From the NCBI GenBank assembly GCA_018398765.1, contig JAHBMJ010001598.1:1-22272 (forward strand): a stretch of DNA of 22,272 nucleotides, given 5' to 3'. Both the position numbers and the translations under genes were made by a program. Below, one piece after another: positions 9,301 through 17,900 of the stretch; position 1 is the stretch's first letter; each line of letters begins with the position of its first letter. The DNA is from Chromera velia. Lineage: Eukaryota; Sar; Chromeraceae. The notes under the pieces were generated by a model that saw only the letters and a list, made by a program, of their open reading frames with translations, was not told where the DNA came from and did no database searches.

Positions 9301-10023
9301 TCTCCGGCCGTGCACCGAGCTCTCACGAAAATGGGTGCATGCCTCGATCGCCTCCCTCTCCATGCCTCGATGCCTGCATGAATCTTTCTCTCTTTCTTTC
9401 CTCCCCAGATTCTGTTTCCTTTCTTGAGTGTTTGATTGATCCCCTCTCTCCTCCTCCTCCTCCTCTCATGCAGGGTCCTGCAAGTGGAGCTGCAGCCGCC
9501 GGCGGGAAGGCAGGAGAAGGAGGGAGAGAGGAGCGAAGGCCGTCAGATCATTCAGTCTGCCCCTCCTCCTCCTCCTTCTGATAAGGCAGGGGGTCTCTGT
9601 CTCTCGGAGTCTCTCTCTCCTGGCGGTCGGACTCCGGGAGCGTCTGTCTCCCCCCCGTCAGCGTCTGCGTCATCGTCTGTGAGGGTGAGGGTGAGAGGAG
9701 ACGGGGAAAGTGAGAAGAAGATAGAGACTCAGTGTCAGTTTGCGGAGAGGAAAGAAGAAAGAGAAAGAGAAGCGAGAGGCGGTAGCACCAGGGAACTACA
9801 GCAGTCTGGGTGTCTGCCTGATCAGGCAGGCGATGACTGTGCCCTCCGGGATGCTCGGGCAGAGGGAGAAAGAGGGAGTGGGGGTGCAGGGGAAGGGGAG
9901 GGGGAAAGAGAGGGGGTTCAATTTGAGCGCTCGTTGAGCGAGGCCGTCTCCGAGGAGTTGGGGGCTGGGTGCGCTTCTTCAAACACACAGACAGCAGCTG
10001 TGGAGGGGGAGCGCTTTCGTTGA
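2987..10023 (+). CDS. Ankyrin-repeat protein with C-terminal six-segment membrane domain (7-exon span)
   Basis: Proposed exons are 2987-3377, 3821-4266, 4779-6704, 7226-7324, 7554-8615, 8824-9194 and 9474-10023. Together they give 4845 nt, 1614 residues plus TGA, and all junction phases match. Residues 1 to about 880 carry some fifteen divergent ankyrin repeats (TAVHLAA, FTPLHAAA, GRTPLLLAAR). The membrane segments lie at about 955-972, 990-1014, 1017-1039, 1065-1092, 1351-1369 and 1373-1397, with a roughly 200-residue Gly/Glu/Arg loop between the fourth and fifth. YTDVILI in segment 2 and LLEEVPQL before segment 5 recall the acidic-plus-PQ pattern of XK-related-like membrane proteins, a resemblance noted by eye only. 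Ankyrin plus six segments suggests TRP channels, but only PEGQQ separates segments 5 and 6, which leaves no pore loop. It is probably a membrane-tethered scaffold. The N-terminal exon is missing or unresolved. An AATAAA lies at 10429. Confidence 0.75.
3378..3820 (+). other. Intron 1 of the ankyrin-membrane gene
   Basis: GTGAGA donor and TTAATTGCAG acceptor. The phase-1 junction makes DLTG run into ERDGRTRG. Pyrimidine-rich; no other feature seen. Confidence 0.8.
3821..4266 (+). CDS. Ankyrin-membrane gene, exon 2
   Basis: About four ankyrin repeats (WTVLHTAAKKN, LTAFHVAARFG, RTAFHLAAEGS, FTPLHAAAQ). It ends CACAG|GTCCGT in phase 0, in the middle of a repeat. The second half of that repeat (AGRAGAVRFLVD) opens the next exon, which confirms the junction independently of the splice consensus. 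Confidence 0.85.
4267..4778 (+). other. Intron 2 of the ankyrin-membrane gene
   Basis: The donor is GTCCGT, with C at +3; the acceptor is GTATGCAG. It contains a small GTTT run near 4311-4326 and a GGTC run near 4738-4754; nothing else seen. Confidence 0.8.
4779..6704 (+). CDS. Ankyrin-membrane gene, exon 3 (main ankyrin block)
   Basis: 1926 nt, phase 0 at both ends, 642 residues. About ten divergent repeats are visible, for example VTPLMLAVQSA, KPLHLAVRSGSAELVRALV, SLLHMAVESGFVEVVRRVL, SPLHTASSLGREDIVALL, RTALHCAAALNLSELVTELL and RTPLLLAARSLSVDSLREL. They are separated by long polar insertions (about 5450-5560 and 5750-6000). After the repeats comes a charged helical linker with a Cys-containing segment (CEVFKSLCKDPLICED) leading to the membrane domain. 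The exon ends at CGCG|GTGCGT; in-frame readthrough meets TAG at 6714. Confidence 0.9.
6705..7225 (+). other. Intron 3 with (CTTT)n and (GTTT)n microsatellites
   Basis: GTGCGT donor and CGCCTGCAG acceptor, phase 0. The middle is filled by CTTT/CCTT units (about 6775-6875) and then GTTT units (6878-6905). A GGAT run lies near 7029-7048. Confidence 0.85.
7226..7324 (+). CDS. Ankyrin-membrane gene, exon 4 (pre-membrane linker)
   Basis: 99 nt between CCTGCAG and GCAG|GTGCGT, phase 0 at both ends, encoding 33 residues starting ETTVEELCRQPTEWELL. It is amphipathic and helical, and ends in hydrophobic VLLIGQ directly before the first membrane segment. Adding it preserves the frame between exons 3 and 5. 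Confidence 0.8.
7325..7553 (+). other. Intron 4 of the ankyrin-membrane gene
   Basis: GTGCGT donor and CTGCCTGCAG acceptor. It contains CTGT-rich simple sequence and a GGAT run near 7510-7523. Confidence 0.8.
7554..8615 (+). CDS. Ankyrin-membrane gene, exon 5 (membrane segments 1-4 and loop)
   Basis: It opens LCVLGVLLVAAVLIVCVI (segment 1). Next come an aromatic charged link (PRWKEEWKDWEMRF), segment 2 with LQLNNLYTDVILIV, segment 3 (VGLFAVSLVHAVVVIAF), WWAEVRHKP, and segment 4 (LTGVLYVLGLVSLKFAMLA). From 7985 the sequence is Arg-, Gly- and Glu-rich low complexity encoded by nearly pure purines on the plus strand. I place the end at GAGGAAGAG|GTCGGT (phase 0), which joins RKKKEEE to KDCRKCADRE. 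A GTGAGG donor five bases downstream would break the frame. The 3' boundary is less certain than the rest. Confidence 0.75.
8616..8823 (+). other. Intron 5 of the ankyrin-membrane gene
   Basis: GTCGGT donor and CTTGTTGCAG acceptor. Pyrimidine-rich with a CCTT run near 8646-8680. Confidence 0.65.
8824..9194 (+). CDS. Ankyrin-membrane gene, exon 6 (membrane segments 5-6)
   Basis: It begins with a highly charged helix (KDCRKCADREREERRE), then LLEEVPQLAVKVLFFVMI (segment 5), PEGQQ, and ILTLILGTALSAVALFLVLV (segment 6), ending RLLFSRR and a Glu/Gly tail. The donor GCGG|GTCAGT at 9194 leaves phase 2, exactly what the next acceptor needs (DFRSG into VLQVELQ). The frame also stays open past the donor to 9381, but that extension is low-quality sequence. 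Confidence 0.75.
9474..10023 (+). CDS. Ankyrin-membrane gene, last exon (disordered tail)
   Basis: Acceptor CTCATGCAG after a long CT/CTC tract. It encodes about 183 residues rich in Ser, Pro, Glu and Gly (PPPPPSDKAGG, SVRVRVRGDGE), with no recognisable domain, and ends with TGA at 10021-10023. It is most likely an intrinsically disordered C-terminal tail after the last membrane segment. Confidence 0.7.
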
Positions 10024-10059
10024 GAGAAGGGGTGGGGGTTGCGTGTGTGTGTATGTGTG

Positions 10060-10087
10060 TGTAGAGTTAGTTAGTTAGTTAGTTAGA
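10060..10087. repeat. (GTTA)n microsatellite in the 3' flank
   Basis: Consecutive AGTT/GTTA units right after a TG-rich run, shortly downstream of the stop codon of the ankyrin-membrane gene. Probably within its 3' UTR. Confidence 0.8.
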
Positions 10088-10428
10088 GGATGCCTAACCC
10101 CAGTTGGAGCGCGAGTATCGCTTTTCTTGGGTCCCGTTTCTCGTTCTTCATGTGGGCTGTTGGAGTCTGCATGGGAGTGGTTGGGTGGGTACTCGACGTT
10201 TGGTGTACATGACTGTTGCCAATTTTGCTTCCTTTCCTGCTTAGTCCCTGTCTTGTTTGTGCCTTCGTGTTTTCAAACTGAGCGTAGGGTCGGTATGGCT
10301 GCGTGTGCCTGCTGGTTTGTGGTTTTCTGATCACGTGGCGGGCTCTTTTTTCACTGAATGAACATCTGCATATTTATCTTTTCGTATGTCTCTGTGTCTG
10401 TGTGTGTGTTAAGGGGGGTGAGTTAAAG

Positions 10429-10434
10429 AATAAA
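10429..10434 (+). promoter_or_regulatory. Candidate polyadenylation signal AATAAA
   Basis: Canonical AATAAA about 405 nt after the stop codon of the ankyrin-membrane gene, followed by A-rich sequence. Whether this organism uses AATAAA is not known from the window. Confidence 0.4.
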
Positions 10435-12044
10435 AGAAAAAAATGTGTGAAAAACAGACAGCAAAAGGACATGAACGATAATCTAGACGATCGATGATAA
10501 ACGCATACAAACAACTTTGCTAAAAACCTGGTGCAACCAGATTAATGAGGTAGCGGTAGCCCCTTCAAACCCTCCCAGGTACCAAATTTTGATTATTAAC
10601 AATATAACTAATTTGATGGTAACGAAATCCTTTCTGAGAAAGGCCGGTAGTTATTGCTATAACAGCACGTAGAGTGTAAGCCTCTAGGTAAGCCTAGCTT
10701 TAAGTTGTATCATAAATTGATAAAAATAATATAATTTAAAATTTTTAATAAGGCTGGGAAAAGGTGTATAAGGTGCTGGTACTGGTGTAAAAACAAGTTT
10801 GCACCTTAAATCAGGTGCAAAATACAGTACACGGTTTACTCTATGTAAGCCAGGTTTCTAGGGTTGATTTCTAGTGTTTCTAACAGTTAAAAGGCGCCTT
10901 ATTCCTAGCTTTATTCAAGACCTAAAAGCTTTTTATAATATAGATTTGCTACACTAATTTCTACGATGTAAAACAACTTGAAATATCACTAGAAATATAA
11001 GTGAAAAGGCGATAAAAAGCAAAAATAAAAAATATTACGATTAAAGACTATGTCTTTGACTATCTCATAACTTCGATCTCTTTCTAGGTCTCTTTTCTCA
11101 ATTTAAGCAACATTTTTCACCTTTCCAATGCCTTTTCTGTATGGTTATAGTGTTTGAATATGTTTGGCGCTGTTTGCGTGCTGCATTGTAGTCCAGTTCT
11201 GTCCTTACGGTCCATAAAACCTTCAAACTGCATTCATGCCCCTTTGGAGCAAACTCATAAAGAAAGCAACCACAAATGGTGCGTTTTCATAAAAAAGAAA
11301 ACGGACAAAGAATGAAACAAAAGAATCTTTTTTTTATTTGCATTTCTTTTCTGAACAAGGGCAAGCGAGGGCCTGATCTCCTAGGAATGCTGCAATTCCC
11401 TCTACAGACGGACTTCAAACCCTCTGGAACTACCAAACGCAACGAGAAGCCGTGGCATGACAGAAAGTCAGATATAGATCTGTATGTAAGCATGCAAACT
11501 TGATGAGCTATCAGCAGACGGAAGTGACGAATGGTTCCACTCTCTAAGGCAAAGCAGCAAATTGAATGATCAAACCAATTGCAGTCTTACTGACCAAGAT
11601 AGATCAAGCCCGCCAATCGTAAAGAGGCTTAAAAGAGCACCCGGCACCAGGTTTCAAAAGTCCTTTCTACCACCGACAGGGAGAGTGTCAATATATCTTT
11701 GCTTATGTGTGTTCCCATGTTTTTGCTGTTTTTGCTTCTCTTCTTTATATGAAAAAGAATCTGCGTACAGCACTGCGTTAGCATTTATCCTCGGATTGCT
11801 AATAAAGGTCGAGGAAGCTGTTTTCCTCCCCCGGCAAACCGTTTAGCATTGTGTCATTGCTATACAAACGGACTCAGTCTGCTCACGCAGCTTCTTGATT
11901 CAAACCTGTTGTTCTGGTCCTTTTATTCTCGTGCGCTCCTCGTTGCTATACGTGTACATGCAGTCGTTTCTGTTACATAGAACAGCCCATGAAACAGTTC
12001 TCATGCTGCAATTCTATTTCCGTCCTAGCTAGGCTTTGATCCAT

Positions 12045-12160
12045 GTAAATGCCCCAGTGGGGCCTAGGTCGAGGGATCGAATCTATGCAGGAAATACTAG
12101 GTTGGCCAGAGCCTATATGGCTCACCGGCTTTAACCTCATACATCATCATCATCATCATC
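12045..12160 (+). mobile_element. Possible degenerate tRNA-derived SINE with (CAT)n tail
   Basis: TGCCCCAGTGGGG (about 12049-12062) resembles a pol III A box and GGGATCGAATC (12073-12083) a B box. A (CAT)n tract at 12142-12160 closes the unit, as simple-repeat tails do in many SINEs. Box spacing is shorter than in a normal tRNA and no cloverleaf folds, so at most this is a decayed element. Confidence 0.3.
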
Positions 12161-12442
12161 AATTAAAGAGAAGAGGTTCTCATGCTCTAATGGACTTCAT
12201 TTCATGCTAGATTTCATGCATGCAGCGCATGTGTTATCGAACGTGCATGCATTTAGTAACCTCTGTATAGCTGATTTTCATCTCAAAAATCGGTTGATCG
12301 GACGTACCGCGCGTGGCCCGGCAACACGTACGCGTGTACGTTTGCATGGGGCCGCGGGGCCAGAGCCGTAGGGGCAGGGCTGCGGCGCGTTGTATGGCTA
12401 TGACGTTGACATCTTTTCACCCAATTCCATTCAATCAGGTGT

Positions 12443-12482
12443 AAAACAGGTGCATCTGATACAAAACAGGTGCATCTGGTAC
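12443..12482. repeat. Two tandem 20-bp repeats (AAAACAGGTGCATCTGRTAC)
   Basis: The units at 12443-12462 and 12463-12482 differ at one base. They are followed by two GCACCTTTT copies near 12496 and 12512. The same GGTGCA words, in the opposite orientation, occur near 10525-10545 and 10757-10815. Confidence 0.8.
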
Positions 12483-12926
12483 AACTTCTTGGTTTGCACC
12501 TTTTCTGAGGTGCACCTTTTCCAAGCCCTAAATTTTAAGATAGACTCTGGGATAGACTTTAATTATAGATAAGAATCAGATCATAACATAAAAATAATAA
12601 AATTTCAATTTTTTATATAAATATTTTTTTGTAGAGCTCAGGAGCTCATGTCTCAGGTTCAAAAGCTGCTCAAACCAGTATCAAAAAAGCTAGTTTGAAA
12701 GACACGCACGGAGATAATCTGGGAGATTAACAGCTAGGTTTTTAGTAATTAGTCGCTTGAAAGCAAGTCGTTCTAGCCAGTGTTCCAGCGAGTTATTGCT
12801 CTGGTTCTTTTTTTACACCAGTAACAGACATCTTTCGCTTGCGAATATGATCCCGTTTGGAGCATTGTGCAATTTCAGTCTCGACAGTTTCTCAGTGGGG
12901 GTTAGATTTTCTGAGGTGATGGATTG

Positions 12927-13517
12927 TTACAAAGAAGACGGTAAGAAAAGTGATTTCACATTTTTGCCACTCTCGGCGTGTGGTAATTCTCTTTTCACCT
13001 TTTTGGCATCATTCCCTTTCTCACCAGCCTGCGCCTTCTGGGGAGGCGAACGAAGTTCAATCCCGACCCTCCCCTGAAAGAGGATTTTTGCATCAGGCTT
13101 GGCTGCTGTTTGGAGACAGTGGACTGAAGAAGGAAGGGAGGGAAGAACTGGGTCTGTGACACTATCAGGTTCGAGAGCTGTCTGCTGCCAGAGCACGGTT
13201 GCAAAGTTGCCTGGATCCATCCGACCCACCCACAGAGCCTCTGTTGCTGTAACATAGGTCACTGCTGGAACGTCGGAAGGAAGATCAGCATCACAGTACG
13301 ACCTTTTCTGGTTCACAGGGGCTACCGTCCCTTCCGATGAATTATCCATTTTCACTTCCCCTGACCCTGTCGAATTCTCTCTCTCTTTGGGAGGCTTTCT
13401 TTGCTTCGTTGACTCCAGCATAGCATCCCAGACCCTAAGGGGGGACAGTGACTGAATGTCGGATAGGAGGGGAAACAGTCTTGAAATGGTGGCCATCACG
13501 GCAGTTTCCAACTCAGT
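12927..13517 (-). CDS. Orphan gene, terminal exon (196 codons plus stop)
   Basis: After CGCTTCCTAG; begins TELETAVMATISRLFPLLSD, SLSPLRVWDAMLE (helical), then a polar stretch KQRKPPKERENSTGSGEV, a segment with PAVTYVTATEALWVGRMDPG, and a Lys-rich end (AGEKGNDAKKVKRE), closing with TAA at 12927-12929. The Lys/Arg clusters could be nuclear-localisation-like, but that is a weak inference. Confidence 0.65.
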   Translation of the reverse strand, partial: TELETAVMATISRLFPLLSDIQSLSPLRVWDAMLESTKQRKPPKERENSTGSGEVKMDNSSEGTVAPVNQKRSYCDADLPSDVPAVTYVTATEALWVGRMDPGNFATVLWQQTALEPDSVTDPVLPSLPSSVHCLQTAAKPDAKILFQGRVGIELRSPPQKAQAGEKGNDAKKVKRELPHAESGKNVKSLFLPSSL

Positions 13518-14366
13518 CTAGGAAGCGATAGGAGCCGACCGGTCCTCTTGATGCATCGACAGCTTGACCTGATGAAGCAAACAGGCCCACAGGCATTCAC
13601 CAGTGCTGCAAGACCCTGGTTCTTCTTTCTCCACCGGCAAGACCCCGGGGAACCCCTCACCCACCCCGCTGCCCTCTTGGAGCGCTTGGACCAAGAAGAC
13701 CGGTCGGGGGCATAGCACCTGGAGGCGGTACGACTCGAAAAAGGGACGACTCTTTGCCCGTCGTCTTGGGCTTGACGGCCACTCCCTCCTCGAGAGCACA
13801 CTCGACCAGATATCTCTTGAAGGGCTCCATCACAAGGTGGTACAACAAATCGAATCGATTCTCCGTGGGACGCCAACCTTCTACGACCTCACGACTCGAC
13901 CTCCAGCCTGCAGTCAGGCATCAGGCAGAAAAACGAGAGCGCAAAAAAGAGAGGCATCGTGCTTTCCAACTTGGGTGAATATCAGGGTGCGAACATCTCT
14001 TCAGGATTTAGGTACCCGGGGATGTGTAGAAAAGAGTTTCATGTTGCAAGTAGAATTAAAACAAAGGAAGGAAAGAAAACCTCTTCCAGCTCAAATCATT
14101 TGGGTCCGACCTGCACGACTGGCCGGGCGACTGACAGAAATCGAAGATGATGTTCAGGAAAAGATGGGGGATCGCCTCCCCAGGTAAAAGCCTCGATTCA
14201 GGCGCCTTCACTCGTACAGAACGGATCCACCTTCTTTCCCTCATTGCCTGCCAACTTGGCGCTTCCTCTGCAAAGTCTGCGTCGGTCTGATTCCTCCTTC
14301 AGGCCTGGAATCAGGTCCTTGACAGAAGAGGACTGCACACGGATGGTGCAGACAGCTCATAACAGT

Positions 14367-14403
<37 letters not shown>

Positions 14404-14829
14404 GGGGCAAATGAGAGAGATAAATGGATAAAAGAGGAGTCAGGGAGTTAGCAAAGAATGAAGCTGCCAATCAAAAGGAGCATGGAATAAGACGACGAAA
14501 GCTCTCTTTCAATCACGAGTGACTAATTCGGTGAGATGGAAACTCATCGATCAAGCCAGACACTCACATTCCTTTCTGACCTACCGACCGAGGAGATTCC
14601 CGAGGCAGACGCAGAAGGGACCAGAACCGCAGCCTTGGTTGGAATGTCAGGAAACGCCGAATTGATGGTGTCTCGCACGGACGTTTCCAATCGGGCAGTA
14701 CAACCCTCTGAGGCAAGCGACTTTGAACTCAAGGCGCTTCGCACAGGCTCCAGGTCGGATTCGTCCTTGGGGACCTGCAGTCAGGGATCACGAAAGTGCA
14801 ATTTTAGCTCAGAGGACAAGAGCTGAAAA

Positions 14830-14915
<86 letters not shown>

Positions 14916-14919
14916 AGAC

Positions 14920-14956
<37 letters not shown>

Positions 14957-17900
14957 AAGAAAGAAAGAAAGAAAGAAAGAAAGAAGCAAGCAAGCAAGCA
15001 AGGATGAAAGGAAGGAGGGAAGAAAAAAAACAAGGAAGGAAACAGGACGACTGTGAGATCTCTCGTCGAATACAAAGTGACAGGATTGGCATTCAACCGA
15101 ACCATCTTTTCTGAAAAAGGGCCTATTGGTTGATTGAAACAAAAATCATTACTTTCAGACAGACTGCAGGAAATTGGGGAATCTTCGAGAATGCAGATGG
15201 GGCTAGAGGAAAATCGAACCCTGCTTGCCTGAAACAGTTTCGCCTGGAACCCTGCTTGCAGACACACCACCACTTATTTGACTTCTTCGTACTGCTCCTC
15301 TTTGGAGCTCCCTCTCCAGAAGCTGGGAAGTATGTGGATCGGCATCGCGAGCATGGCAGCATGCCCCAATGAGCCTTGCAGGGTCCGATCGTCCCTCACA
15401 AACCGACAACTCATAAACGAGGTCTCTCGGACTTTACAGACACATAGAGAGCCGACGTGCAAATGTGCATATTGTGGTCTGAGGGAACCGAGCAAGACAC
15501 CCGCGAAACATTTAACTGCGCGCCACAGCAGCGCAAGGTATTTACACCGTGCTTGGAGTTCTTCAGGAAGCCGCCATCCCGCCTCCTTGCATGCGCATGT
15601 GGTGTCTGCACACACTGAAGGGAGACAAACACGCATCAAGCCTGGACAGGGGCGACAGATTTCAACCTCTGTGTTTGACCGTTTCCAGGCTGATTGTTGA
15701 GAGCACCTCTGCAATGAAGCATCCTTCTTGCCCGTCGGATCCGCGAAAAAAAAAATTCTGTTCTTGATCATGCCCCCCGTATGTGTTGATTAAAACATTC
15801 ACGAGAGGGCAGTGCCCGAACTGACCAAGCGTCACTTCCAAGAGGAGTTTCACGGGACGTGCTGCAGAGATTATCATGATAAAGCACATGGGAATTCGAA
15901 TAAACAAGCACAGAACCAAATAAATGAACATATGAAGGAGCAAGAGTCACAAGAGGGTGCGACAAAAACTGCGATATACAGACTCTCCCTCCGTCTCTTT
16001 CTCTTAAACACACACATACACGCAGAGGCGAGTGCGCGCGCACTCAGAAAGAAAGAGAGAGAGAGAGAGAGAGGCAGGCCGGGGCAGACAGACAGATAGG
16101 CAGAATAATTCTGTTCACACAGACAGAGAGACAACGGAGAGAGTAGAGGTAAGGTCTGTGTATGCCGACTGACTTGCAGGGCGCATTTCGATTCGAGTAC
16201 ACTGTCTCACCAGATCGGAAAGGGCGTATCTTGCCCTCCCCCACTGCTCAAAAAGTGTGTCCATGGAGGGGCCGTCAAGAGAGAACTGCAGGTCATCAAG
16301 AGAGGGTCGTCTGTCGGGATGGAGACGTCGGAGATGCAGACTGAGCATCAACACGGCTTCCAATCCCTCTCCAGGCTCCATGACCAGTCTGTAGGCCGCC
16401 ACCCTCTCGCTTCCATCCATACTGATCGTCCACCGTCGAACAGCAAGGGGGGCGAAGGTCCCATGCCGTTGCAGAGCGTCTATAATCAGAAGACGGATGC
16501 CTTCCACGGCATCGTGCAAGTACCTCTTCCCCTCTGGACTTAATATTGACTTCATAGCCTCAGCTATTTTCGGATTTCCAAGAAACACTGCAGAGAGAGA
16601 AGAGAGAGGAGAAATCTGAACGTTTCTCCGTGTGCTGTGCAAAAATCCGATCAACACACCCAAATCTGTGTATTGAATCGACATTGCCCGAGAGAAATTT
16701 GAGCTACTGTAAATGCGTACGCACCTTCACCAAAAGAAGGACAGAGCAAGAGAGAGCATTATGTATAACAGAAAGATCCGAGCGCAGCGATGACGTGAAA
16801 AGGAAAACCAGCAAATGTGAAGGGCCGAAAACAAAAAACTCTTCGAGAACTTGGGAATGAAGTTTTCTTATGCGCAAAGCAGGTAGCCATTCGAGGACTG
16901 AAAGGATGGGCGGTCACCTTATCCACTCACCCATACGAATGTGGAATCTCTCAAATTGCACACTCTTCCAATGGTCCCTGCTCGATCCGCCCAGGTGACT
17001 CCGTACTTGAGCACTTGCTTGGAGAAGATGAGACGTCTCAGTCTCCCTTTTACAGGACGGCTCAGACGGTGGAGTGTACAAGTGCCCCGCGTCAGGAAGT
17101 GCAAAGACAGTGGAAACACATGCCGAGCTGAGGCTACTGGTGCGAGCTGGGCACTGCACAGAGGGGCAACAGAAGACGAATCGTCCAAAGGCCTTCAGTC
17201 ATTTCTGCACAAGTCAAACCATCGAGACGAAGCCTGGAGGGAAACGTGTTCTGACCTGAAGAAATGGACAAAAGTACGGACGGAGAACCTTCCGAGAGCC
17301 GGCACCAGTCCCCCCCCCAGCAGCGGCCCCCGGTGTGGGGATCTCCAACGATGCGGTGACTCTATCGACCACGCTACCCGCCGTTCCTGCAGGCACCCAG
17401 ACAGTAGAATTTCGTTGGAAGACAGTTCAAAAGAGCAAATCACTTTTCACTTAATAGAGAAACAATGCGACATCCAAGTGATTGAGAGTGCCTGTCATTC
17501 CGTCCATGCATAACACAGAAAACTAGGAGCATATATAGGACATTCCTTTACTCTTCAGCTGACCCTCAGTGTCTCCACAGCTCTCCGCTCCGTGAGGTGC
17601 TTCACCTTCAAAGTCTTCTTCTGCGTCTGAACCATCTTCATTGCCCCTCGACTCCTCAGTGTACCAGTGAAAAGAGCCGGTGGAAAGAGGGCCCCCCGCA
17701 CTGGTTGACCTCGAGAGCGTACTTCTTTCAGGAAGGCCCTCCTTCACTCCACTTAAGAGGCTGCTGCCCGAGAGAAGCACCGAAGCAGAAGAGCTGCTGC
17801 TGGAGGTGATAGAAGTGCTTGAAGTGAAACCCTGTACGCACGAATCAAAGGGGAAACTACAGGGATTCAGGCGAAGGAAAAGTGAGACAGAAGCCGAGGT

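Larger units (their letters stand above)
10500..12926. other. Gene-free convergent spacer, AT-rich in blocks
   Basis: No credible coding sequence: open frames are short, lack exon-like composition, and cannot be linked by phase. The AT-rich blocks (about 10600-11060 and 12530-12630) contrast with the genes. A small CpG-rich patch lies at 12300-12390. It separates the 3' ends of the plus-strand ankyrin-membrane gene and the minus-strand orphan gene. Short repeats and a possible SINE are listed separately. Confidence 0.7.

Noticed and set aside
11276-11846. 75- and 94-codon plus-strand frames in the spacer
   Set aside because: No splice partners, no start context, composition like surrounding AT-rich DNA.
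12327-12342. ACGTAC-GCGT-GTACGT hairpin
   Set aside because: Only a 6-bp stem in a CpG-rich patch; expected by chance at this scale.
13603-14187. 194-codon plus-strand frame
   Set aside because: Antisense to two minus-strand exons that fit the splice chain; no recognisable protein features.
16919-17188. Alternative minus frame with PVKGRLRRLIFSKQVLKYG
   Set aside because: Looks protein-like but its phase matches neither flanking exon, whereas the other frame matches both.
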